Below, in pieces: positions 1-7,764 of a stretch of DNA of 32,496 bases. Source of the DNA: a candidate division WWE3 bacterium GW2011_GWC2_44_9 (lineage in GTDB: Bacteria > Patescibacteriota > WWE3 > UBA101185 > UBA10185); the NCBI GenBank assembly GCA_000994815.1, contig LCJU01000005.1:1-32496 (forward strand), in the 5' to 3' direction. The translations under genes and the position numbers were made by a program. Numbering within the stretch: the first letter of the stretch is position 1; each line of letters begins with the position of its first letter. Under the pieces are notes generated by a model. The model did not search any database, was not told the DNA's origin, and saw nothing but the letters and a program-made list of their open reading frames with translations.

Positions 1-2
1 CG

Positions 3-563
3 GTTATTGCTACTTTCTATGGAGATAGCGACGACTACCTTAAACTTTACCGCCTAGACGATAGTACTTTGCGACTAGCCGGAAGTTTTGCCGGAACTTC
101 CGTAAATGCTGATTATGCTTCGCCTACGCTTAACGCCGGAACCATTTACACTTTTGAAATAGCCTATACAAACGGAGGAAATCTGATATTACGGGTTGAT
201 GGAACCCAGCAAGCCAGCGCTTCGGGTGTGGTTTCTTTTAGTACAACCCCAACTACAGCCTACTTTGGCTCGGACAATTCCGGAGCAAACCAATACGATG
301 CCACATATGCCGCGGCGGATTCGCCGGTTACAGTTTCCGCGCTTTCTGCCAGCGAAAAAATATATGGCGGGGGCTATAAAACAACAACCACGGCTCTTTC
401 TAATGCAGGATTGTATCAGGATATATCTACAACAGGCGGAGCGGACTATGTAGTACGAGCGGTTGCCCACAGCGACGGGGTTTGCTCACCAAGAGCAATT
501 TTGTACGACCAAACAGGCGGAGCAGAAATTGGTCATTTGGATGGCACAACCGCCTCCACCTGA
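3..563 (+). CDS. Giant surface protein, upstream fragment ending at an in-frame TGA (5' end outside window)
   Basis: The frame is open from base 3, so the true start lies upstream of the window. The residues read as a LamG/concanavalin A-like beta-sandwich (around IAYTNGGNLILRVDG and TTAYFGSDN) followed by the first part of a carbohydrate-binding-module-like domain (QDISTTGGADYVVRAVAHSD). The frame stops at TGA 561-563, then continues open in the same frame into the 1385-residue protein that begins at 597, and the second half of the CBM-like domain (through CYWHQVEAL) lies after the stop. I infer one ancestral gene running from before base 1 to 4754, broken by a single nonsense codon, probably a former TGG (Trp) or CGA (Arg). 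Role inferred: cell-surface adhesion or ligand binding. Whether it is a pseudogene, strain polymorphism, readthrough or sequence error cannot be told from here. Confidence 0.7.
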   Translation, partial: VIATFYGDSDDYLKLYRLDDSTLRLAGSFAGTSVNADYASPTLNAGTIYTFEIAYTNGGNLILRVDGTQQASASGVVSFSTTPTTAYFGSDNSGANQYDATYAAADSPVTVSALSASEKIYGGGYKTTTTALSNAGLYQDISTTGGADYVVRAVAHSDGVCSPRAILYDQTGGAEIGHLDGTTAST

Positions 564-596
564 ACCGCACCAAATGTACTTTTATTTACTGGGGAA

Positions 597-3500
597 ATGC
601 CGGGATCCGGAGCTAAAACATTACGGGTAAAACTAGTTAACACAGCATCTAGTGGTACCTGTTACTGGCATCAGGTTGAGGCGCTTTCTAACATATACTC
701 GAATCCTTCTCTCGAAAATTGGCAAGGGACGTCACCAGATATACCATCCTCTTTTAGTAACATGGGCCTCGATGCTGGAGATACAGCGCAATCTACAAGT
801 GTTGTTCATAGCGGAGCAAAAGCATTTCAGGCTAACACAACAGCAACAACTGGAGAGAGGCTATATAACATAACAGGATTTTTAACAGGTAAGTTTTACT
901 CTATAGGGCACTTTAGCTACGGTGATGGTGCTAAAGGTTTTTACTTTACCAACGATTCTATCAACGCGCATCTTCAATATAGCACAAGTGCGCTCACCTT
1001 TAAGAGTAACGTTTTAAGCCAGTGGAAACCAACGCTTACTGTTTGGAGATCTGCAAGAGATTCTGGACAAGCATGGAAATATTTTGATTGGGAAAGTGGG
1101 GCAACAGGGCTGCGGTACCTTGACGACTTATATTGGTTTCAACTATCCGACGTCTCCCTCCTTACCGTCACCCCTGCCACCCTAGCAAACAGCACAGAAA
1201 GCACAGGTATTAGGGTAGATGGACGTGATACCTATACTCAAACAGTATCAGGGTTAACCTCTACAGCAGGAAGCTTTGGTGTTAACTACACACCCCGTCA
1301 CAGTGCCGGAGATGTGGCTAAGTTTGGAGTATCCACTCCATATATATTTGATATTTACGGAAACTCTACTAACTACATACGCGCATATTGGAGTGCAGCT
1401 AATGTTATTACTTTAGCTTTTAACGATGGGGGTACAGAAAGATATGCCAACTGGGATGCAACAGGAGTAATTGTTGCCGGCACAACATACTCTACTAAAG
1501 TAACCTATTCTCCAACCTCTGCCATACTCAGTGTAGATGGAGTAGATAAGGCAACTGCGGGAGCGGGAACACCTCCTAGCTTTGCAACTGTCCCCACAAC
1601 CCTGTACATGGGATCTAAGAATGATGGAACTTTACAAGGGGATGCTACTTTTGCCTCATACAACTTTGGCCCAACAGGGTCCGTTTCTATTAACTCTGCC
1701 GCGGCTTCAGTTGGAAGTTCTTCTGTTACCCTTACCCTTTCCGGTTCCGATGATAACTCCAGCGAGGCTAATTTGGACATTAAAGTTTCCAATCTTTCTG
1801 ATTTATCCGATGCCTCGTGGGAAGACTTTTCTGCATCCAAAGCTTGGACTATCAATACTTCCGGAGGAGATGGGGTTAAAACCGTATACTATTTATTAAA
1901 AGATGAAAGCTCTCTGGAGTCGGCTACTTTTTCCGATACCATAATTTATGACACCACTAACCCCACTGCTCCGGGAACTCCAAGCACCACATCACCCACC
2001 AGCGATAAAACACCCACCTGGACCTGGGATGCTTCAACGGACGCTGGATCCGGTTTGCATGCCACAACCCCGTATACGGTAGAGTGGGCAAATGATAGCT
2101 CCTTTACCAATGAAACAGGTACCACAACATCTTCTTCTACCTCGTATACTCATGTCTCTAATCTCCATGATGGAACCTGGTACTTTAGGGTAAAGGCTAT
2201 GGATGCGCTGTCTCATGAAAGCAGCTACTCATCTAGCGGCTCGGTAGTTATTGAAACCGGATCGCCCTCTAATACGTCGATTAGTATTAATGATGGAGAC
2301 GCCTACTCCATAAGTCAAGCTGTAACTCTCACTCTAAATGCTGAGGACACCAATACCCCCATTGAGATACGCGTTGCCAACTCCCGCTCCGGTGTAACCG
2401 GCTCCTCGTGGGAAACTTATGACTCGTCAACCAGCCACTCTTTAACAGCTACTGACGGCTCAAAAACCGTATATGCCCAATTTAGAGATTCTTTAGAGAA
2501 TGAAACAGACATAATATCCGATTCTATTACCCTGGATACTACCGATCCTACCGGAGTAGGTATCCCATCTACCTCCTCGGCTAGCAACGATAATACTCCT
2601 ACTTGGGTATGGACAGGCGGATCCGATGCTACTAGTGGTCTTTCTACAACGGCTAGCTATACTCTGGAGTGGTCTCAAAGTGCAGCTTTTAGCTCTACTA
2701 CCGGTAGCTCCACTGTAGGTACCAACTCATGTTCCGGGGGAAGTTGCTCCTTTACCCATACTACGGCTCTTGATGATGCCACCTGGTACTTTAGAGTTAA
2801 GGCAACTGACAATGCAGAAAATGAAACCGCATACTATACAAGTGACAGTTTTTTAATCTCCACCGACGGTGATCCACCAACCGGTTCGGTTTCTATTGAT
2901 GGGGGTAACTCATATACTCAAGATGGCTCGGTAGCCCTTACTATCTCCGCCACCGATAACGTTGACGCGGTTGGGTCTTTGCAAATGAAAGTGGGCAATA
3001 CAGCATCCCTTGATAGTGCCAGCTGGGAAACTTACTCAACATCCAAAACTCACACCTTGGATACCACCTCCGAAGGCACCAAAACAGTGTATATAAAATT
3101 TAAAGATTCCAAAGCCAATGAGTCACAGGTGTACTCCGATACCATTGTTTACGATGCCGCCGCGCCAACAGAGCCTGACTTGGCAGACCCCGATGATGGC
3201 TCATTTACCAACGATGCCACTCCTAAATTCAACTGGGATGCCTCAACCGACAGTGTATCCGGCGTGAGCAGCTACGATTTATACGTTAAAAAAAGCGGCG
3301 ACGACTACGCAAACAAAGGCGATACCGATTCCGACACTACCGAGTATACCCTTAAAGACTCGCAGGAACTCGAAAGCGAGGGCACCTACTACTGGTATGT
3401 CCAAGTGTCCGACAATGCCGGCAACACCAGAGACAGCTCCACGTACTCGTTTACACTGGATAAAACAAAACCAACCATTAGTTTACTGGAGAACTGGGGC

Positions 3501-4754
3501 TCGGTAGGGGACCCGGTAAAGACCTCTGATACAGCTTTCGTTATCAAAGGCGAGGCCGCAGACGACAAAGAATACAGTTATCTGCATGTTAAAGTGGACT
3601 CAATAACCACTCTGTTGGGGGCGGTTATAGGCTACGCCAAATTGCTAGAGGGTAACGTTAACCTTACAGAAGAGGCCTGGCAGTACACCTATGGCGGGGA
3701 TCTGGCTTACGGCAACTATCGGTTTACCTTTTCGGTTTTTGACTCTGCTGGTAATGAGTCCAGCAAGGCATATGCGTACGTAAACTTAATCACAAAAGCC
3801 CAGGAAGAAGCGCTTAAGCGCGAGGAAGCGGGGGAGGGGCTAACCAAGCTGGCGGAAGACCTTAAAAACACTGTGGACAATATAGGCATCTCGCCGGAAG
3901 AAAAGCAGGAGATCGTGGAGCGAGTTCAGGAATACAGGTTAAAACAAAGTGGAAACTTGGCAGAGCTGGCGGAAAAACCCTTTAAAACCTACACCAGATT
4001 TGACCGGTTTGTGGAGGAACAGATAGGCGTGCTTGACGGACTGGCGGTGTTTCTTAAAGATTCTGGCACGTTTAAGGCTCAAGAAATGGCATTAGGCCTG
4101 CATCAACTCTCCCAACAGCTTGTTCAAATCATTCAAGGCTCTACAAACGTCATAAGTTCGGCAGTGCAAACAACAAGTGCAATGCTTGGGGCCGGCAGCA
4201 ACCTGTTGGCAAACACCCTGGGTAAAGCCTCGCTCGACGCACAAGATGCTATAGCTAACACTATTTTTACCAAAAACTTTATCGTGATCGGAGTTTCCAA
4301 CACCGCAAAAGACCTTTCCGGCAAGTCCACTGTTTTGGTAAGAACATCGTCCGCCAACATGCAAAACACTTTCGATTCGATAACCCAAAGCCAGGCGGTT
4401 AAGTCCGCACGCTTTGCCGGCGAGTCCTTTATAGCAAAATACAAAACCACCAAAGAATTTATTGCCTCGGTATGGTTTGAAACCGAGCCCACTCGCATTT
4501 ATGACGTAAAAATAACTCAAGTGGGGGCCAACCATGCAATGATCTCATGGAAAACCAACCATCCGGCTAAGTCTAAAATAAACTACGGCACCAGTACCTC
4601 CTATGGCCAGGAAAAACATGCCAACGACTACACAACCAACCACGCCTACACATTAGACAACCTAAACATGGGAACCAAGTACTATTTTGAGGTGATGAAC
4701 TGGAATAAAGTATATGTGTTTGACGCCTACTATACTTTTGATACACTAAACTAG
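597..4754 (+). CDS. Giant Ig-like/LamG repeat surface protein (main fragment)
   Basis: 1385 residues from the first ATG after the in-frame TGA; this ATG has no visible ribosome binding site and falls inside a domain, so it is probably not the native start. Order of parts: rest of a CBM-like domain (about 1-35), a second CBM-like domain (about 40-185), a LamG-like domain (about 195-355), six Ig/FN3-like repeats alternating in two types (about 360-955), a further Ig-like module (about 960-1060), a charged and then helical region (about 1065-1290, starting AQEEALKREEAGEG), and a C-terminal FN3-like domain (about 1300-1385, with ISWKTNHPAKSKINYG and YYFEVMNW). No transmembrane anchor or sortase motif is visible at the C-terminus, so attachment to the cell is unexplained. 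Role inferred: extracellular adhesin or substrate-binding protein. The next gene starts 1 nt after the stop, which suggests translational coupling. Confidence 0.85.
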   Translation: MPGSGAKTLRVKLVNTASSGTCYWHQVEALSNIYSNPSLENWQGTSPDIPSSFSNMGLDAGDTAQSTSVVHSGAKAFQANTTATTGERLYNITGFLTGKFYSIGHFSYGDGAKGFYFTNDSINAHLQYSTSALTFKSNVLSQWKPTLTVWRSARDSGQAWKYFDWESGATGLRYLDDLYWFQLSDVSLLTVTPATLANSTESTGIRVDGRDTYTQTVSGLTSTAGSFGVNYTPRHSAGDVAKFGVSTPYIFDIYGNSTNYIRAYWSAANVITLAFNDGGTERYANWDATGVIVAGTTYSTKVTYSPTSAILSVDGVDKATAGAGTPPSFATVPTTLYMGSKNDGTLQGDATFASYNFGPTGSVSINSAAASVGSSSVTLTLSGSDDNSSEANLDIKVSNLSDLSDASWEDFSASKAWTINTSGGDGVKTVYYLLKDESSLESATFSDTIIYDTTNPTAPGTPSTTSPTSDKTPTWTWDASTDAGSGLHATTPYTVEWANDSSFTNETGTTTSSSTSYTHVSNLHDGTWYFRVKAMDALSHESSYSSSGSVVIETGSPSNTSISINDGDAYSISQAVTLTLNAEDTNTPIEIRVANSRSGVTGSSWETYDSSTSHSLTATDGSKTVYAQFRDSLENETDIISDSITLDTTDPTGVGIPSTSSASNDNTPTWVWTGGSDATSGLSTTASYTLEWSQSAAFSSTTGSSTVGTNSCSGGSCSFTHTTALDDATWYFRVKATDNAENETAYYTSDSFLISTDGDPPTGSVSIDGGNSYTQDGSVALTISATDNVDAVGSLQMKVGNTASLDSASWETYSTSKTHTLDTTSEGTKTVYIKFKDSKANESQVYSDTIVYDAAAPTEPDLADPDDGSFTNDATPKFNWDASTDSVSGVSSYDLYVKKSGDDYANKGDTDSDTTEYTLKDSQELESEGTYYWYVQVSDNAGNTRDSSTYSFTLDKTKPTISLLENWGSVGDPVKTSDTAFVIKGEAADDKEYSYLHVKVDSITTLLGAVIGYAKLLEGNVNLTEEAWQYTYGGDLAYGNYRFTFSVFDSAGNESSKAYAYVNLITKAQEEALKREEAGEGLTKLAEDLKNTVDNIGISPEEKQEIVERVQEYRLKQSGNLAELAEKPFKTYTRFDRFVEEQIGVLDGLAVFLKDSGTFKAQEMALGLHQLSQQLVQIIQGSTNVISSAVQTTSAMLGAGSNLLANTLGKASLDAQDAIANTIFTKNFIVIGVSNTAKDLSGKSTVLVRTSSANMQNTFDSITQSQAVKSARFAGESFIAKYKTTKEFIASVWFETEPTRIYDVKITQVGANHAMISWKTNHPAKSKINYGTSTSYGQEKHANDYTTNHAYTLDNLNMGTKYYFEVMNWNKVYVFDAYYTFDTLN
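1674..3462 (+). repeat. Alternating Ig-like protein repeat array (B-A-B-A-B-A)
   Basis: Two repeat types alternate three times within the surface protein. Type B (starting near 1674, 2260 and 2874) carries a GSVSI-like start, a SWETY-like centre and a KTVY..F(K/R)D end. Type A (starting near 1954, 2541 and 3160) carries a PS-T-TPTW.WD/G start, a TYTLEW or YDLYV strand and a (T/G)WYFRVKA.D end. Each unit is about 95-105 codons. Copies are diverged at DNA level, so this is an old protein-level duplication. Boundaries are approximate. Confidence 0.7.
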
Positions 4755-4755
4755 T

Positions 4756-5508
4756 ATGCATGTATTAAAAAGAATCATCCTATACAAGCACGCTTTTTTT
4801 AACTTCCTTTTGGTATTAGGCACTTACTTTTTCACCAGTTCCAAATATACGGCCTCGCTTGCACTTATTGTTTTTATCGCCGGGGTGTTCTTTTTTATCG
4901 GTTTTGTTGCTTTTAAGCGCAAACCCGCCGGCGAAAGCGTAAAAGATTTTTATAAACTCGTTTATCTGGTGGAGTTTTTACTTTTAACCTTGGTGGGAAC
5001 CACCGGCTGGTTCTACAGTCCTTTCTTTTTCCTTTTGTATTTTGCCGCGTTTGGTATTTCGTTTTTGGTGGCCAAATCCTCCGGTGCCGCGTTTTTGGCA
5101 TGTTTGCTCTTGATCTTTGTCCAAAATATAGGGGATGTTGACTTTGTACTAGATCTAATTACAGCTCTTTCTCTGGCCTTATCGATTCCAGCGTCTTACT
5201 ACTTTGCCAAATACTTTATGCACCTTAGGGAATCCGAAAAGAAAATACTTATTCTGGAAAAGGAAAAACAAGGCTACAGAAACGTGGTGGAGCAAGTTTT
5301 GGCTAATAAAGTTAACGACTTTGCTGTTGGCCTCAAACAGCCGGTAAATGACGTAAAACAAATGGCCAGCAGAATATTGGACGGTAAAGCCGACAAACTG
5401 GAAGTTGAATACCTAAAAAGAATTGTTGCTTCAAGCGAGGAGGCGCTGCAAATGATTAAGGGTTTTGAGCAGGAAACAACAGGCAAAAAGCTGTTGAGCT
5501 CAATTTAA
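4756..5508 (+). CDS. Membrane protein with degenerate histidine-kinase dimerisation domain
   Basis: 250 residues. Residues 1-155 contain about six hydrophobic segments (roughly 12-28, 34-52, 67-82, 88-106, 110-123, 131-150). Residues 157-185 look like a coiled-coil linker. Residues 186-240 resemble the DHp (HisKA) helical hairpin of sensor kinases: AVGLKQPVNDVK lines up with the family's SHELRTPLTAIK, but Val191 sits where the phosphorylated His should be. No ATP-binding domain follows, so it cannot be a normal kinase. It may dimerise with, sequester or anchor a partner. The gene starts 1 nt after the surface-protein stop, suggesting co-translation. Its last 9 bp overlap, tail to tail, the end of the response regulator gene on the other strand. 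The DHp resemblance is my alignment by eye; an unrelated membrane protein with a helical tail remains possible. Confidence 0.75.
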   Translation: MHVLKRIILYKHAFFNFLLVLGTYFFTSSKYTASLALIVFIAGVFFFIGFVAFKRKPAGESVKDFYKLVYLVEFLLLTLVGTTGWFYSPFFFLLYFAAFGISFLVAKSSGAAFLACLLLIFVQNIGDVDFVLDLITALSLALSIPASYYFAKYFMHLRESEKKILILEKEKQGYRNVVEQVLANKVNDFAVGLKQPVNDVKQMASRILDGKADKLEVEYLKRIVASSEEALQMIKGFEQETTGKKLLSSI

Positions 5509-5880
5509 TGCTAAATACTCGTTGACCTTGTTAACTAGATCGCCGGGAAAAATATCGGTTTTGATAATGTAGCCTGATGCCCCTAATTCGGTTGCCTTCT
5601 TAATTACCGGATCGTGGGCCAGATTCGTAAGCAAAACAATTCTGACTTTAGGGTTTTTGGCCGGCTTGAACTTTAGCGCCTCTAATACCTCAATGCCATC
5701 TTTTTTTGGCATCATTATGTCAAGCAAAACTAAATCGTACGGGTTTTGTTGAATAAACAAAAGGGCGTCGTTGCCGTTAGCGGCTGTATCCAAGTCAAAG
5801 GCGGCCTCGCGCAGAACTTGCTGGTAAACTTCGGATAATGTAGCGTCGTCTTCAACTAACAAAAGTTTGCGAGCAGGCAT
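5500..5880 (-). CDS. Single-domain response regulator (CheY-like receiver)
   Basis: 126 residues, the length of one receiver domain with no output domain. Visible receiver landmarks: acidic pocket E10-D11-D12, phospho-acceptor D54 in LLDIMMPKKDG, switch T85 in VLLTN, and K107 in GYIIKTD. The set is complete, so it should be phosphorylatable. Such stand-alone receivers act through protein contacts, for example on motility, pili or another kinase. No intact histidine kinase is in the window; the nearest candidate partner is the kinase-like membrane protein that overlaps it convergently by 9 bp, and that protein lacks the phospho-histidine. The start ATG at 5880 lies 6 nt from an extended -10, so the mRNA is probably leaderless. 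Confidence 0.95.
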   Translation of the reverse strand: MPARKLLLVEDDATLSEVYQQVLREAAFDLDTAANGNDALLFIQQNPYDLVLLDIMMPKKDGIEVLEALKFKPAKNPKVRIVLLTNLAHDPVIKKATELGASGYIIKTDIFPGDLVNKVNEYLALN

Positions 5881-5886
5881 AGTTTG

Positions 5887-5895
5887 ATATTAGCA
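5887..5895 (-). promoter_or_regulatory. Extended -10 promoter of the response regulator gene
   Basis: On the minus strand the sequence TGC-TAATAT (extended -10) ends 6 nt before the ATG at 5880. With the usual 6-7 nt from -10 to +1, transcription would begin at the start codon itself. No Shine-Dalgarno is present between them. I see no clear -35, which extended -10 promoters can do without. Confidence 0.55.
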
Positions 5896-5931
5896 CATCA
5901 TCGGTTCATTGCAACATGATCCTTGATTTGA

Positions 5932-5940
5932 TGATACTAT
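5932..5940 (+). promoter_or_regulatory. Extended -10 promoter of the membrane protein gene at 5951
   Basis: TGA-TACTAT matches an extended -10 and ends 10 nt before the ATG at 5951. There is no purine-rich ribosome binding site in the gap, so any leader would be about 3-4 nt. The match is by eye and moderate. Confidence 0.45.
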
Positions 5941-5950
5941 TTACGTACTT

Positions 5951-7009
5951 ATGCGTAAATCCAGGGCCGTTTTGGGCAGTATTATTGTAACTGCGCTACT
6001 TTTAACGGTGGGCAATCTGGTTTATCCCTCTGCCACAAGGATACTCCTTAATATTCTGTGGTTCATATCGTTAAGCGTAGCCTTTATGTTCCTGGCCATG
6101 GGTATAATGGCCATTTTTGGTATGAAAAAAGAGGTAGGCCGGTTGCTGGAAATACTAATGGAGGGTTCCTTTTCTGTACTAGACGTTATTGACTTTATTA
6201 AGCAAACCATTAGGCTATTTGTTGAAAAAATCAAGGAAATACTGTTAAGCGTCGCTCCGATGTTTTCCTACATCATAGCCATTGCTATGTACCTTGGCGC
6301 TTTGTACCTGTATAAAATGGTTGGCAGAACCTACGACGTTACCATCCTTACTGTTGTAGTAACTGTTACCGGTATCTCCCTTTTAAGTCTACTTAACCTA
6401 CCGGGCAGGGGAGACCTAACCAAAACGGGCTGGAAGTATGACTTTGCCAAGAAAATCAATAGAAGTTTTGTGGACTCGTTTGAAGTGGTGCTTTTTGTGT
6501 TCTTTTTAACTATGGACTCCACACACCTTTTTTACGTTCCGGCCGATCTGAATATTCCTTTGCATGCCAATTTCTTTGGTTATGATCTAATGCTTAGGGG
6601 CTTTAACCTTAACGACGGTAGGATTACACTAATAGTGGTTGCTATATCTATAGTTGTAGAGGTTATCAGAAACGTCCTAAAAATTGTCTATTCCGCTCGC
6701 AATTATTACTCCGCTTTGCTTGAAACGGAACCGGAAAACAACACAACGGAACATCAACGATTCCAAAATATCAAAAAAGCAACCAGAAAGGCTTTTGCCG
6801 AATCCCGTGACGACTTGATCCGCTTTATTGCCTTTACCACCATCCTGCTTTTTGTGTTTATCATTTTCCCAAGGTTAAAACTGCTTTCAATGATGACCGC
6901 CAACATTACCTTGCTTATGTTCGACTTAACCTTTACCGCCAGACTCTTGACCCACAAACAGGGAACAGATTTAATTTCTCGCCTGCTCGATAAGCTCCTC
7001 AAGCTTTAA
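5951..7009 (+). CDS. Multi-pass membrane protein of unknown function
   Basis: 352 residues with about seven or eight hydrophobic segments (roughly 7-27, 30-55, 97-122, 128-150, 172-192, 225-243, 289-306, 310-330). A conspicuous soluble loop lies between segments at about 150-170, and a charged stretch at about 250-288. I recognise no catalytic motif or named family. The gene runs convergently into truB and overlaps its 3' end by 39 bp, so its last 13 codons are antisense to the end of truB. It has its own promoter-like -10 just ahead of the ATG, and nothing ties it to a pathway; it lies between a response regulator and translation genes. Confidence 0.75.
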   Translation: MRKSRAVLGSIIVTALLLTVGNLVYPSATRILLNILWFISLSVAFMFLAMGIMAIFGMKKEVGRLLEILMEGSFSVLDVIDFIKQTIRLFVEKIKEILLSVAPMFSYIIAIAMYLGALYLYKMVGRTYDVTILTVVVTVTGISLLSLLNLPGRGDLTKTGWKYDFAKKINRSFVDSFEVVLFVFFLTMDSTHLFYVPADLNIPLHANFFGYDLMLRGFNLNDGRITLIVVAISIVVEVIRNVLKIVYSARNYYSALLETEPENNTTEHQRFQNIKKATRKAFAESRDDLIRFIAFTTILLFVFIIFPRLKLLSMMTANITLLMFDLTFTARLLTHKQGTDLISRLLDKLLKL

Positions 7010-7672
7010 ACTGTTTTCAAGCGCGTACTCGCCGATCTTTGTGCGGACTAGCTTGGTAACCACACCGCCGCAGTGTAAATCTTCACCAATGTCTCTCGCC
7101 AAGGCTCTAATGTATGTCCCTTTGCCGCAAACTACTTTTAATTTGGCCAACGCACCCTGCAACTGCCGGTCCTCTCCGGAATATGTATAACTAATTGATA
7201 CGTTTTCTAAGAATGAGCAAGCAGTTATATCATATATAGTAACTTTGCTGATATTCAGGCTTAAACCGCTGAATGCGTTGGATCTAGCAAGTTTGTATGC
7301 CCGAGTGCCACGGATATGCTTAGCAGAAAACAGCGGCGGCCGCTGATTGATATTGCCAATATAACTAGGAAGGGCGTTTTCAACGTCAGTAATGGTTACT
7401 TGCCTAACTTGATCCGTTTTTGAGACCTCGGTTCCTAAATCGTAAGATGGGGAGGTGTAGCCTAAGAGTACGTCCACTAGATACTCTTTTGTTAATGCCA
7501 TCAACTCGGGCTGCTTTTTTGTGTCACTATCGGTTAAAATCAGCAGCACCCCTTCGGCAAGGGGATCCAACGTGCCAGCGTGGCCAATTTTCTTGTACTG
7601 GCCAGTAGACTTTAGCTTTTTCACCACATCAAAGCTGGACCAACCCCAATCTTTATACACATTAAGGATCAT
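6971..7672 (-). CDS. truB: tRNA pseudouridine(55) synthase TruB
   Basis: 233 residues. TruB isomerises U55 in the T-loop of tRNAs to pseudouridine. The catalytic motif GHAGTLDPLAEGVL is present with the nucleophile Asp at residue 36; the family's RPPLFSAKHIRGTRAY block (about 111-126) and the KGTYIRALARDIGEDL block near 183-199 are also present. The protein stops soon after the catalytic domain and lacks the C-terminal PUA domain of longer TruB proteins (about 300 residues in many bacteria), which is consistent with a reduced genome. It is divergent from thrS, with 92 bp between them that hold both promoters, and overlaps the convergent membrane protein gene by 39 bp. Confidence 0.96.
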   Translation of the reverse strand: MILNVYKDWGWSSFDVVKKLKSTGQYKKIGHAGTLDPLAEGVLLILTDSDTKKQPELMALTKEYLVDVLLGYTSPSYDLGTEVSKTDQVRQVTITDVENALPSYIGNINQRPPLFSAKHIRGTRAYKLARSNAFSGLSLNISKVTIYDITACSFLENVSISYTYSGEDRQLQGALAKLKVVCGKGTYIRALARDIGEDLHCGGVVTKLVRTKIGEYALENSLKLEELIEQARN

Positions 7673-7678
7673 AGGCCC

Positions 7679-7707
7679 GTTATACCTAATAGTTAACTAA
7701 TGAGCAA
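7679..7707 (-). promoter_or_regulatory. truB promoter, leaderless type
   Basis: On the minus strand, TATAAC (-10) lies at 7684-7679 and a weak TTGCTC (-35) at 7707-7702, with 17 bp between them. The -10 ends 6 nt before the truB ATG (7672), which predicts that transcription starts on the A of the start codon. No ribosome binding site is present. Confidence 0.5.
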
Positions 7708-7723
7708 CCAAAAGAACTTTTGC

Positions 7724-7752
7724 TTAACTTAATCACATTTTTAGGATAAAAT
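7724..7752 (+). promoter_or_regulatory. thrS-infC-rpmI-rplT promoter
   Basis: TTAACT (-35, 7724-7729), a 17-bp spacer and TAAAAT (-10, 7747-7752), ending 12 nt before the thrS ATG at 7765. A Shine-Dalgarno-like AAGAAGGA (7755-7762) fills the gap, so if transcription begins about 7 nt after the -10 the leader would be only about 6 nt and would contain just part of that site. Confidence 0.5.
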
Positions 7753-7764
7753 TCAAGAAGGACT

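Noticed and set aside
561-563. UGA read as glycine or tryptophan (alternative genetic code as in Gracilibacteria/SR1)
   Set aside because: TGA ends infC, rpmI, pheS, pheT, tyrS, rpmF, the ACP-like gene and others at the expected family lengths, often inside ATGA overlaps; only this one TGA interrupts a protein.
4092-4535. Long minus-strand open frames inside the surface protein
   Set aside because: They are antisense to a well-supported coding region, have no promoter or ribosome site, and resemble no family.
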